Of a stretch of 64,000 bases of DNA, positions 41,802-53,594 are shown piece after piece (position 1 is the stretch's first letter; every line of letters starts with the position of its first letter). The position numbers and the translations under genes are program-made. The notes beneath the pieces are model-generated. The model made no database searches. It was given only the letters and a program-made list of their open reading frames with translations, and was not told the origin of the DNA. The DNA comes from Pycnococcus provasolii (Eukaryota; Chlorophyta; Pseudoscourfieldiophyceae; Pseudoscourfieldiales): assembly GCA_049487715.1 (NCBI GenBank), contig CP150553.1:62001-126000 (forward strand), read 5' to 3'.

Positions 41802-42263
41802 CTAGAGGTGTGTTGGGTACACAGGATCGTTGCCGGCGTACATTTCGTCCCAGTCCCTCCGCTTGAGTTCGTTGCGGTAGTACGCGCGCCACACGCTGTG
41901 TTCGTACGGGATGTGCGGCAGGTACCCGAACCGCCCTTTCGGACCCTGTGCATCGGCGTGCTTCAGCCACGACGCGGTGTTCCAGTTCATTTTGCCCATC
42001 GGCCTGTCCACCCACGGCTCCTCGCCCTCGGCAGGCGGCTGCACGACACCCTTCTTGCGCTTCAGGCGGTGCACGTTGCGGTAGAATCGCGCCGCACGGT
42101 GGTTCTCGTACGGGCGCCGCGTGTTGGTCACGGCGGTGATTCCCTTGAGCGCCATGGGCACGGTGAACGCGAGCTGGCAGGCGGCGGTCCAGCACCAGAA
42201 GAAGTTGCCTGAGAAGTGGCCCACCTGCACGGGCCCGTGGTCGGTCACCTCGAGCATGGACAT
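41802..42263 (-). CDS. Small basic membrane-associated protein, unknown
   Basis: The product has 153 residues. One hydrophobic stretch near the N-terminus (FSGNFFWCWTAACQLAFTV) is followed by a basic, aromatic-rich chain (RRPYENHRAARFYRNVHRLK) ending in a region with many Tyr/Trp/Asp/Pro. Size, single helix near the N-terminus and charge resemble accessory subunits of mitochondrial respiratory complexes, but I cannot match it to one. ATG 42263 is the only plausible start. Confidence 0.6.
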   Translation of the reverse strand: MSMLEVTDHGPVQVGHFSGNFFWCWTAACQLAFTVPMALKGITAVTNTRRPYENHRAARFYRNVHRLKRKKGVVQPPAEGEEPWVDRPMGKMNWNTASWLKHADAQGPKGRFGYLPHIPYEHSVWRAYYRNELKRRDWDEMYAGNDPVYPTHL

Positions 42264-42661
42264 GACTACCTACCTACGGAAGGGAAGGGAATGGGCGGAG
42301 GATGGGATGGGCGCGGCGGCGAAACCCCAAGGCCGGGAGAGCCTTATCCAAACCCTCCCCCAGAATCCATCGGGCCGGGCCCGGGGGGGAGGCTGCGGGA
42401 AAAAGCACCCTACCCTACGGACCGAATAGTCTGGAAAAGCCAGATTCAGGGATCCGCTGTAGATAGATCCAGCTTTGGTTACAAAAAAAAGGACTTTGGG
42501 GATCCCGGTCGAAAACCGGCCAGCTGCACGAGAAGTGGGCGTGGCAGTAGCGCGCTCGCTGAAATGGCTTGGCATCCTCCCACGCTCCTCCTTCGTCATC
42601 CGAGGCGTGGTGGTCCCCGTGGGGGCATTCGCAAGCTCAAGGAGGAGGCACACATTCGCAA
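42264..42661. other. Intergenic region
   Basis: About 400 bp, G/C-rich in places (GGGCCGGGCCCGGGGGGG near 42373). Overlapping ORFs in several frames show no recognisable domain, so none is called. Confidence 0.35.
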
Positions 42662-42880
42662 ATGCACTCCGGAAGTGGAGGTACGACGAAGACTTCACCA
42701 CGTGCCGTCAAAGCACCACTCACCACCACAACTGTGCAATGCAGCTGTTGCGCAAGGGCGACGAGCCACTGCTCGCACGCAGGGCACGTCCGTTGCGTCG
42801 TCACCAACACATGGAGGGCGCTGACCGGCGAGGACGATTACGATAGCCCGAGCTCTGACGAGGACGAGGAAGAGGACTAA
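42662..42880 (+). CDS. Small Cys/His protein with acidic tail, hypothetical
   Basis: The product has 72 residues. A Thr/Ser/Lys-rich start is followed by VQCSCCARATSHCSHAGHVR and CVV, whose Cys/His pattern could hold one zinc, and a strongly acidic end (GEDDYDSPSSDEDEEED) right before the stop, typical of a genuine C-terminus. The frame is open upstream but has no earlier ATG, so the start or an upstream exon is uncertain. Confidence 0.35.
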   Translation: MHSGSGGTTKTSPRAVKAPLTTTTVQCSCCARATSHCSHAGHVRCVVTNTWRALTGEDDYDSPSSDEDEEED

Positions 42881-42935
42881 ATGTATTTATGGTGTCAAAT
42901 ATTGATGATTAAGCTTTACAGTCAACCGACTTAAA

Positions 42936-45900
42936 TCAGTCCAACTCGTCAATCGCGTCGACAACCATGAGGGATCTCAGCAAAACGTCGTCGTCCTCCT
43001 CCTCCTCCTCCTCCTGCTCCTCCTGCTCGTCCTGCTCCTTCTCCCTACCGCCGCCAGCGTAGGCAATGCGAGAAGAGACGACTCCACGAACGACATCGAC
43101 GTCCCAAGCTGGTGGCGACGACGATCTCGCCACGCGAGCCATGAGGCGAAGCAAGGCGAACTCCGTCAATCGGATCACCGCAAGCGGCGCGGCGTCGAAG
43201 TCACCGCCGCTCGACTCGGCCGCCGATAACCAACCGACGGCAGACTTCCAATCCAACGTCACACCGCCATTCACTCGCCTCACAAGGGAATCCGCAAGAC
43301 GGGCGCTGGCTGCGGCGACGCGGTGGCGATGTGTGCTCCACGAAGCACGACGATCGCCGCCCGAGATCATACCTCCAGCCACGCTTGCACGCAGCGCAGC
43401 GCACGCGGCGGAAGACGCCGACTCGCCAAGCATATCGGACGATGCCGACATCACGCACTGCCTCACCCGAATCAACGCCTTTCTTGCAATGACGTCGTCC
43501 ACCAGTTCTGCCGTGCTAGTCGTCGTAGACGCCTCGAATAACGCAGCGAGTCGATCGAGAAGCACCGACGTCGTCAGCAGCGTAGCTTCCACGGCTTCCA
43601 GGACGTCGGTAGTGTCGCAAGCGTGCTCGGGCCTGTTTTATGTAGTGTGTTAGGTTGTTAAGTGAGTGCTATTTGTGAGGTCCATCGCCACCACCACCAC
43701 CAGCACGGCCCACCAGTCCACCACCTTTCCGCCACAACCAGCCCACACCCACCACACACCACCTTACCTCCACCATCCCCGCCGCCATCTCTCCTCCACC
43801 ATGGCACCATCCCCGCCACCACCACCACCACCACTGTAGAGGCAGACTTACATCTCCAGGCATCCGCTCGTCTCATCGCGCCAGCCGTCGAGGCACTGCG
43901 ATAGCACGAGGGCGAGTCTTGCGGGCTGTGCCGCACATAACGGGTTCGACGCGTCGCGGCCAAGCAGTGTGAGCAGTTCAGGACGAATTGCGGCGAATAG
44001 CCTCCGAGCCTTCTCGCCGGGTGCTGATGTTGTTGTATCGTCGTGCACAACAGCCGACGCCGCGGAACGCTCGTCGCACCATGGAACGCATGGTCTTGCG
44101 TCCAAGTCCCACACCTCTCCCTCCTGCGGAAGGTGCAAGTAGGCGAAGCCGAGAGCGTCCAAGCACATCTCCGCTTTCGCCTCGAGCGCCTCATCCGTCG
44201 TAGCAAGCCCCGCACCACCACCAGTGGCACTTCCAACCTGCCGCGTCGTGCTTCCATTCGCCGATGCACCACACCACAGCGCGACGCGTGCCGCACGTGC
44301 GAGCAAAGAGCGCGCCTCCGCGAGCGATGAGCACGCGCAAACGTGACGACTTGCGGCAAGCGCAAGGGTCAGTATGCTATCTCGCGTCGACTGGCTCTCG
44401 GCGGCAAACAGTCCCGCGTCGTCGAAAAGAGTTTGCACCTGCCCTGTCACGAGATTTGCTGCGCGAGACGGTGGCGTGCCTCGCAGGAGATGCGCGTAGC
44501 TCGTCAGCGTGCCCAAAAATACAGCCGGCGCATCCGTGACAGCGAAATCGGCGTCGAGGCGAGGAGAAAGAAGGTCGTGCCACATGCTTGGGGTTGCGAA
44601 ATATCCCACGTACGCCAAACACCGCGCCACGCCGTCCGCCACCTCGGGATCCCGGGCGACGCGGGACACGGGCGGGAGCACGTTGTGCAGCTCCTTCTCG
44701 CACCTCGCCTCCGAGCACAGGATGGAAACCTCGAGCAGCCTCGTTGCTCGGATGCGCAGCGTGCCAAGCTTCTCCCAGCACTTTTCAATCTCGCCCACCA
44801 TCGCATATAGGTAGCGCGTGAAGTTGCCAAACACAATCAGCCGCGTTCCAAGACCCGGGCGTGTCGTGATGGGGTGTGGCAGTGCGATACGTTCCGGCGT
44901 GCCCACCACGCCGTAAGCCTCGTCCTCCGTGCCCACATCTTCGCCGTAGTAGTGGAAGATATCCTTTAAGTCATCCTTCTTTTCCTTTTCGTACTGCGCA
45001 CCAAGCCTCTCTAGCGTTGCGAGCGCGAAGTCCGACGCCGCGGCAGACTCGTCGTTGAGCGCGGAGAGCACGTATGGCATGAGCCGCGCCTCGTGGTCGA
45101 GACGCTCGTGCATATCGAGCATCCAGTACGCAATCGTGTGGAGCATCTCGAGGCGCACGTGTGGCGAGTCGTCGTGGCTCAGCGAACCGATGTAGTTGCG
45201 CTTGAGGTACTCTCCGTAGAAAGCCTTGATCGGGACCGTGTTCGGGTCCTGGAATGCGACAATCTCGAGGATCTTCTCGTGACCGCCGGTGTCGCCGAGC
45301 AGTGACTTCAGGCACTTGATGGCGCAAGCGCGCACGCGGTGCCGCCGATGGCCGAGCATGGGGAAGAACCAGTTTGCCATGCCGTTTTCTCTTCCGTCCT
45401 CACCCTTGACCACCTGTGTGAGGCGGTACCGCATCAGCGCGACAAGCGACTCGCAGCATGCACAGGTTGCCTCGAGCACGGAGTGGTACGCGTCGACGCT
45501 GCACTCGCGAAGCACGATGCAGATGTCCTCCGCGTATGGCCGCACGAGATCAGGACCGATTTCCTTTCCCGCGTCGACGATAGCTTGTAAGAGCTTAATC
45601 AGGCGCAGTCGCACTTCTTCGCTCGGCTCGGTGGGATCGCCGCGTTCTGTGCGATTCGTTCTCTCGACGAGCGCCGGTAGGAGGTATGGCATGATGTCGA
45701 TCGCGGCACCGACGTGTGCGCTTAATAAGCCTTGGAGGGTGCATACAGCCGCCTCGCGCACAGGCTCGCTCGTGTCTTCGAGGCTCTTTATGAGAGGTTT
45801 CCCTAGAAGGTCGTTGCAGGCTTCCGCAATGATTGCGGGGTCCGTGGGCCGTCCCGGTCCCAACATGGCTGCGTTGATGCGCCTTAAGGCTGCCTTTCGA

Positions 45901-46442
45901 CTTGCAAATCCCGGTTCAGTTAGTGCGTTGACGTCGCGCACGAGAGCCATTTCTAACGCGTCGAAGTCCGCGTGAGTTGGCGTTCCCGATTCTGACTCGG
46001 GCAGAGGTGCGTCACGCAGAGCAGGTACGGAGCTAGAGGCTGTTAAGGCTTGCTGGTTTGCCGCCTTGGAAGCCGCAGTAGCTGCTGAGTCACAATAATT
46101 ATTTGGCGAAGAGGCGGCGGCGGTATGATTATTCGCGGACGCCCCTAAGTTCAACGAGTGAAGCACTGACGCGATAGAAGAGGTATTCGCTGCCCCACTT
46201 TCGGCTGAGGCCGCGGCGGAGGCGTCGTCAGGTTGCGACGCCTTCACACCCCCACTGCGGAGAGAAGCCCACATAGCATCAAACCCGGAAGACGAAGCAG
46301 AACGAGAAGGAGCAGATACACCACAAGACGAAGAGGGCGAGGACGACGACTGCAAAAGCGCCCACGCTGCCGCTGCACGTTTGGACGACGACGACGAGGA
46401 CGACGCAGCAGCCATGGCAGCCATGGACTGTTCCGAAACCAT
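42936..46442 (-). CDS. DNAAF5: Dynein axonemal assembly factor 5 (HEATR2), two exons
   Basis: The exons are 46442-43852 and 43632-42936, giving 1,095 residues. A Ser/Ala-rich N-terminal extension of about 150 residues precedes HEAT repeats running to the end. Family-like stretches include EPVREAAVCTLQGLLSAHVG, SEEVRLRLIKLLQAIVDAGK, LEMLHTIAYWMLDMHERLDH and YVLSALNDESAAASDFALAT. DNAAF5 works in the cytosol to pre-assemble axonemal dynein arms, so its presence argues that the organism builds or built motile flagella. Exon 2 adds 232 codons, starting with PEHACDTTDVLEAVEATLLT and ending in a Glu/Asp run and VVDAIDELD. TGTAA lies about 16 nt past the stop. It is divergently paired with the FGH-ADH fusion gene. 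Longer than the animal protein because of the N-terminal extension and acidic C-terminal insert. Confidence 0.82.
43633..43851 (-). other. Intron (219 bp, phase 2) in DNAAF5
   Basis: On the minus strand: GTAAGT donor (43851), CTAAC about 20 nt before the AAACAG acceptor (ends 43633). Splicing makes CTG GAG AT|G and opens a continuous frame of 1,095 codons; unspliced, the first ORF stops two bases into the intron. The intron contains GTGGTGG-type repeats. Confidence 0.85.
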
Positions 46443-48884
<2,442 letters not shown>

Positions 48885-48912
48885 AGCTTACTGTAGATCC
48901 CTCATGATTCAG

Positions 48913-48929
48913 TACAGTAGACTACTGTA
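48913..48929. repeat. Perfect inverted repeat TACAGTAG-A-CTACTGTA
   Basis: Eight-base arms around a single A, about 30 bp past the fusion-gene stop and next to TGTAA. It could form a small hairpin in the 3' UTR; another TACTGTA lies at 48889. Confidence 0.7.
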
Positions 48930-49182
48930 TGTAATGGAGTGCACTTTACGATAGTTTGTCCAACGGTCGTCCATTCGCCGACCTAAACTCAGGTTGTCCA
49001 GTCCGTCCCGTCCAGCTCGCGGCCGATGTTTTTGTAGAGTGATTCAGGTGGTAAGTTGCCTGAATCTGTCCAAAATCGGAGTTCCTTTTTTCCTACCAAT
49101 ACCCTACCAACGGAAGGTGTCCATCACGTCACTTGCACTTCGCATCATATTCATCAATTTCCTGTAACTTATTTTATTTTCG

Positions 49183-50166
49183 ATGACGATGGCGGCCTTG
49201 TCCTTCACTTCATGTCTTGTCGTCGCGCTCTCGCTCTTAACTTCAGTTCACGCGCTTAAGTGCTACTCGCAAGGTAACGTCACTGTCCCCTCCTGCTCGT
49301 GCCACCCCACGTGCGGGACGTGCGGATACACCAACGACCCAACCAAGGCGGTGGACTGCATCACCTGCGCGGATGGAAGCGCGGTCAAACCGGTCTACGC
49401 CGACGGCACGGGCTACTGCGGTGAGCCGCCGACTGGTTCAAACTGCTTCGTGCAACCGGAAGTCGCTCTCGACAACTGCAAGTGCCACCCCACGTGCGGG
49501 ACGTGCGGATACACTAACGACCCAACCAAGGCGGTGGACTGCATCACCTGCGCGGATGGAAGCGCGGTCAAACCGGTCTACGCCGACGGCACGGGCTACT
49601 GCGGTGAGCCGCCGCCAGGTACGTCGGATGATACGTCCGGAGGTCAAGCGCCAACTTCTTACCACGTGGTCAAGAGCTCGATGACGCTTGAGGGCGTTAC
49701 GAAGGACACCTTCGACGCCGCGAAGTTCTCGGCAGGCATGGCGGCCGCCCTTGGGCTCGAAGCTGACCTCATCCGAGTGCAAGACGTGACGGAGGTGTCG
49801 CGCCGCCACCTGCTTGCCGCGGGCGTGAAGGTGGACTTCATGGTGGCCGCCGATGACGTTGCGGATGCGACGCAGGGCGCAGCTTCTCTCAAGGCGCTGG
49901 ATCCGACGAAGATTGTCGAATCGCTCAAAGTGGCGGGCATTCCGGTAACGGCCGTTTCTGCGATCGAGGCGGCGCCGGGTGAAGTGGCGGCGTCTGAAGT
50001 GGATGCGACGTCACCGACAGCGAAGGCGCCATCTCCGGCTCCGGCGACAACGACGAAGGCGCCGGCGACGACGACGACGAAGGCGCCGGTGAAGAAGACT
50101 TCGGGTGCCTTCGGCGCCGCGCCTTCGTTCGTTGTTGCGACGGCGATTGCTGCAATGGCAGCGTAG
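49183..50166 (+). CDS. Secreted Cys-rich repeat / SEA-like surface protein, probable GPI anchor
   Basis: The product has 327 residues. A signal peptide (LSFTSCLVVALSLLTSVHA) is followed by two nearly identical Cys-rich repeats of 61 residues spacing (CHPTCGTCGYTNDPTKAVDC ... GYCGEPP), each with eight or so Cys in a furin/EGF-like pattern. A SEA-like domain follows (YHVVKSSMTLEGVTKDTFDA ... SRRHLLAAGVKVDFMV), then a Pro/Thr/Ala/Lys mucin-like stalk, and a C-terminal hydrophobic tail (APSFVVATAIAAMAA) with small residues before it, as in GPI-anchored proteins. A cell-surface role is likely; ligand unknown. The SEA-like part resembles the equivalent region of the CBM43-G8 protein at 14.2-19.2 kb. 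Confidence 0.75.
   Translation: MTMAALSFTSCLVVALSLLTSVHALKCYSQGNVTVPSCSCHPTCGTCGYTNDPTKAVDCITCADGSAVKPVYADGTGYCGEPPTGSNCFVQPEVALDNCKCHPTCGTCGYTNDPTKAVDCITCADGSAVKPVYADGTGYCGEPPPGTSDDTSGGQAPTSYHVVKSSMTLEGVTKDTFDAAKFSAGMAAALGLEADLIRVQDVTEVSRRHLLAAGVKVDFMVAADDVADATQGAASLKALDPTKIVESLKVAGIPVTAVSAIEAAPGEVAASEVDATSPTAKAPSPAPATTTKAPATTTTKAPVKKTSGAFGAAPSFVVATAIAAMAA
49300..49620 (+). repeat. Tandem Cys-rich coding repeat, 183-bp spacing
   Basis: Copies begin at 49300 and 49483. Over the first 130 bases or so I see one synonymous difference (CACCAAC versus CACTAAC), so the duplication or conversion is very recent. Confidence 0.9.
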
Positions 50167-50377
50167 AGAGAGGTTACCTTTTAACAAGATCGCCCATTCA
50201 GCGAGCATCAGTAAGAAGACTCACTAGTGCTTCATGTTATTCAACGATACACATCATTAACTTTACTTTACAGATAGACAAAGCAGCCCAAACAGATCAG
50301 TGGTGCTGCTCCTCTTCAAATAGCTATGAATAATGCTCACTCAATCAGTCACTCACTCACTCATGCATTCATCCAGC

Positions 50378-52225
50378 CTACCCAATCCTCCTCAGCAATT
50401 CCCTGTTCGCGTCCGTCGCCAGCTTCTGCACGCCCGTCGGATTGTTCGTGCCCCGACGCGTGTGGTAGTCTCCCTGTATCTTGTAGAACCCAGAGTACAT
50501 GCGCGAGTAGAACGCCTGATTGCGTGTGTCAATGCGCTTGCGCTTGTGGTACATGAAGCGGTTCGCACGTGTTCCCGACGCCTGCCCGCTCGCCTGATAC
50601 CCCATCTTGAAGTCCATGATGCCCGCGCGGTATCCCAGCTTCCAGAGGCGAAGGCTAAATTCGAAGTCGAACTGAATGCCAGGCTCTCCACGACAGCTGT
50701 ATCCTTGGTGGAACATTCCCACCTTAAGAAATATGCTGCGATCCACCGCGAATGGGCCCATGTTGACCAGAGGCGCGTACATGAACTTTCGACCCGTCTT
50801 GTCCTTAAAGTTTGGCGGAATTGGCCTGCGTCCTGGCCTCGTGCTGTACTTGCCCGTGTACGGACCACCCTCGATGGTGCCGCTGAGCCCGCCGACGAGC
50901 GCCAGCCCGCGGTACTGCCGAGTGCACAGGAGGTGAGTGATCTGACCGAGCACGTGTCGCAGCACGGGAGGAGGAGGGGGCACGTCGTCGTCCTGCATGA
51001 AGACGATGTGGCTTCCGGTTGCAGCACGGGCCATCCGATTGTACGCGCGCACCTCGTGAATATTTCCCGAGTGGAAGATAGCCGCGGAGACGCCGCTTCT
51101 CTTCGTCGCAAGAAGCAGCTGGTGCGCCCACGCGTCGCGGTCCGTCAGGCCGTCGTTGTTGACGAGTATTTCCACCTTGGGAAATCGGCGGCTGAGTCCT
51201 GCAGCGAACGACAGCCTGCGCGCGATGATGTTGATGAGCTTCGGTCGTCGGAAATACTCGACGATGAATGTGATGGTGCTTCGCGCTTCGCACGTCTTAT
51301 CCATTGTGCGCAGGAGCTGTCTCCGTAGTCTTCGCGGAGGCATCTGCTCCTTTGGACGGGACAGCGCGCGGCTCGGTACGAACGCGACGAACTTGCCGCT
51401 CGCGAATCTGAGCGCGACGTCAACGGGCCTCTTGTTGAGCGGGTCGCCGAACGTCTCTACGACGGTCGTGCGCTCGAGGTACGCGCCACCCACTTTTCCG
51501 ACGGCGAGCTGGCCGGCGAGGTATCCATCCTTTTCTCTGTCCTGTATTCCCCACGGCACCTCTAGACTCTGCAGAAGTTTGTTGACGTTCATACCCGGCA
51601 GCGCGACGACGACGTTCTCGTGGTCGTCCCTTCTTGCGTTTGTGGTTTGTATGAGGTTGATAGCCCTTAGCGCGGACGAGCTGTTGCGGTACCCGGGCAA
51701 GATGTACGTGGCGGTTGGGTTATCGTACGTCTTGCACGTCGTTTTCCCGCAGTCGCACTTCTCCATGTCGCGCAGTGCGAGCACTTTGTTCGGATATCTG
51801 GTTTCCGCCGCGGCGGCTGCCAATAGGTTCGTCGCACACCGCGCCCCTTGCGCGTTCCCAAAGAGCGCGGCGGCTGACGACGATGACGACGATGAAACGG
51901 CGAGCGATCTTCCCGTGATTGTGCTGCTGCTACCTTCAAGGTGCGCCTGGCCAGGCGGTGGCAACATCGCGATCGGCCTTGAGGAGGAAGAATCGCTAAA
52001 AGGAAGCAACTCCAACGCAGATTTCAATATCGGATAAGGAGGATCAGGTGATGATGACTCCGACGACTTCTCAAGAAAAGACGACCAAGACCAAGACGCT
52101 TCTTTCCACTCAGATGAAAATGAAGAGTTACCTCCCCAGATTCCCCCAAAGAAAACCAGTAAAAAAAGAAGCAAGATGACCAAAAGAGACGAGGCGCCAT
52201 GGCCAAAGGATGATGGGGGTGCCAT
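50378..52225 (-). CDS. GT2-like (GT-A fold) glycosyltransferase, type II membrane protein
   Basis: The product has 615 residues. A membrane anchor lies at about 13-30 (LLVILLLFLLVFFGGIWGG); then comes a Ser-rich stem and a region with a CDCGKTTC motif. The catalytic part starts with TITFIVEYFRRPKLINIIAR, runs through VEILVNNDG, HEVRAYNRMARAATGSHIVF and the DDD metal/sugar-nucleotide motif (MQDDDVP), and ends with a GEPGIQFDFEFSLRLWKLGY acceptor-side segment. It is probably a Golgi enzyme adding sugars to secreted glycans; donor and acceptor unknown. The upstream frame lacks an ATG, so 52225 is the start. Confidence 0.75.
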   Translation of the reverse strand: MAPPSSFGHGASSLLVILLLFLLVFFGGIWGGNSSFSSEWKEASWSWSSFLEKSSESSSPDPPYPILKSALELLPFSDSSSSRPIAMLPPPGQAHLEGSSSTITGRSLAVSSSSSSSAAALFGNAQGARCATNLLAAAAAETRYPNKVLALRDMEKCDCGKTTCKTYDNPTATYILPGYRNSSSALRAINLIQTTNARRDDHENVVVALPGMNVNKLLQSLEVPWGIQDREKDGYLAGQLAVGKVGGAYLERTTVVETFGDPLNKRPVDVALRFASGKFVAFVPSRALSRPKEQMPPRRLRRQLLRTMDKTCEARSTITFIVEYFRRPKLINIIARRLSFAAGLSRRFPKVEILVNNDGLTDRDAWAHQLLLATKRSGVSAAIFHSGNIHEVRAYNRMARAATGSHIVFMQDDDVPPPPPVLRHVLGQITHLLCTRQYRGLALVGGLSGTIEGGPYTGKYSTRPGRRPIPPNFKDKTGRKFMYAPLVNMGPFAVDRSIFLKVGMFHQGYSCRGEPGIQFDFEFSLRLWKLGYRAGIMDFKMGYQASGQASGTRANRFMYHKRKRIDTRNQAFYSRMYSGFYKIQGDYHTRRGTNNPTGVQKLATDANRELLRRIG

Positions 52226-53142
52226 AACCACCGTGATGGCCGCTGATGGTGATGGGGGTGATTTGCGATCGCGCCCAATCAACCAATGGGGTGGGGTGGG
52301 GCCGGCCCGTCGTGGTAGAGGGGCCCCGAAAGAAACCCAAATCTTCAGTTCTACTTGTTTAATTGGGGTTTTTGATTGGGGGGAGTCGCTCGCGCAGCTG
52401 GTTCTGGGCGGCCGCCCGGTGGGTCTCGAGACCCTCCGGCGGCCTCTCCCTTAAGGCTGCTCGCGCGTATCCACTCTTGCTGTTGGTTGCTTGCTTCGCA
52501 AACAACCTAACAGCCGCACTACACACGAGTAGTGGGAGGTCGAACACACGCCGAACGCGTCTTCGAGGGACGTAGTTCGTGTACCGAAACGGTCCGAGTA
52601 TCTACGCTTAGATCGAAACATCAGCAACCTTCGATTGGAAGTTTACTGTTGGATTCTTAATCGATTGATTAATGGGTGACGCGCCAAACGAACTCGAGGT
52701 TCTGGAAGCTCGTCGCGAAATATTGCAGTTGGAGATTGCGCTAGCGCAGGAGCGCCGCGCAGCTGCAGAAGCAGAGCAGAAGGGCATGACAAGAAGGGCT
52801 CTAAGTCTTTGTTTTTATACCTTTTGGATTGGTTATACTTTCCCGTTATAGTTTGTTATGGCATATCTCGTGATTATCTCTTAGGTCACGTGATTTTCTT
52901 TGTGGTTATATTTTATGGTTATATGTTGTGTCGCATGGATTGCACATGCATGTCGTCATTCTTTATTCGTCCGTTCCTCTTTGGACTCCACTCCTTTGAT
53001 TGGCTCATGGTGCAAAGCATGGACCCTCATACTTTGCTCCCTAGTCTTCTTGGAGGCCTCCTAGGCCTTCTCCTCTTCCCTACCTCTGCCTTTTACTTTC
53101 ATTCTAGTAACTAAACACCTTACCTTAAGTATACTTCTCACC
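52226..53142. other. Intergenic region of atypical composition
   Basis: About 900 bp. It begins G/C-rich with an internal palindrome (GGTCTCGAGACC at about 52422). From about 52800 to 53110 the plus strand becomes T-rich, unlike neighbouring DNA. A short ORF at 52672 is described separately. No complete gene was recognised. Confidence 0.4.
52672..52851 (+). pseudogene. Short coiled-coil ORF, possible mobile-element or gene remnant
   Basis: The product has 59 residues: MGDAPNELEVLEARREILQL followed by an Ala/Glu/Arg helix, then an abrupt change to a hydrophobic, T-rich coded tail (LCFYTFWIGYTFPL) at the composition boundary near 52800. A plausible N-terminus fused to foreign-looking sequence suggests a truncated gene, perhaps a gag-type start next to terminal-repeat-like DNA. 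No domain confirms this. Confidence 0.25.
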
Positions 53143-53334
53143 TTAAGGTCTACCTCCTACAACACCTGCGTCGACGACGAGCACGCACGTGATGATGCGA
53201 CGCTGTAGAGCTGTGTACTTGGAATTGTCGTCGTCATCCTCTTCCCCCGCCTCTGGCGATTGCACACGCTGTCGCTTTTTCTGAGGACGCGGCGGCGTGA
53301 GGGCCTTCGCCACCTTGCTCACGGCCTTGCCCAT
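53143..53334 (-). CDS. Small basic/acidic protein with N-myristoylation-like start, hypothetical
   Basis: The product has 63 residues starting MGKAVSKVAKAL, which fits an N-myristoylation consensus (Gly2, Ser/Lys at 6-7), followed by a Pro/Lys/Arg patch, an EEDDDD run and a short hydrophobic end. The ATG lies in CCATGG-like context on the minus strand. The C-terminal end (GVVGGRP) reads like intron translation, and a CAG|GTGTTG lies just before it, so more exons may exist. It is divergent from the ankyrin gene. Confidence 0.35.
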   Translation of the reverse strand: MGKAVSKVAKALTPPRPQKKRQRVQSPEAGEEDDDDNSKYTALQRRIITCVLVVDAGVVGGRP

Positions 53335-53594
53335 GGCGGCCGGGAGAATGAAAATGAAGCCCCCAGGCGGGGGGGAGGGGGAAAGGGGTGGGAGAAATAG
53401 TCCTGAGAAATGGTCGTAAAAATATGGTTCCGGGGGGGTTGGTCCTCCTTTGAGCTGCGGGGGGTTTACCACCTTCATACTGGAAGGATTCCCTGGAAGA
53501 ACGGCATGGTATAATATGTAAGAATAATAATATGAGCTGTTGCCGGCCATCATCTTCCCCGTTTGTAATTTGTTTGTTTTTGCACACACATTAC

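Noticed and set aside
52377-52450. tRNA-like element (7-bp acceptor-type pairing, TCGCGCAGCTGG box, GGTCTCGAGACC)
   Set aside because: The A-box to B-box spacing is too short and no anticodon arm forms; probably a chance palindrome.
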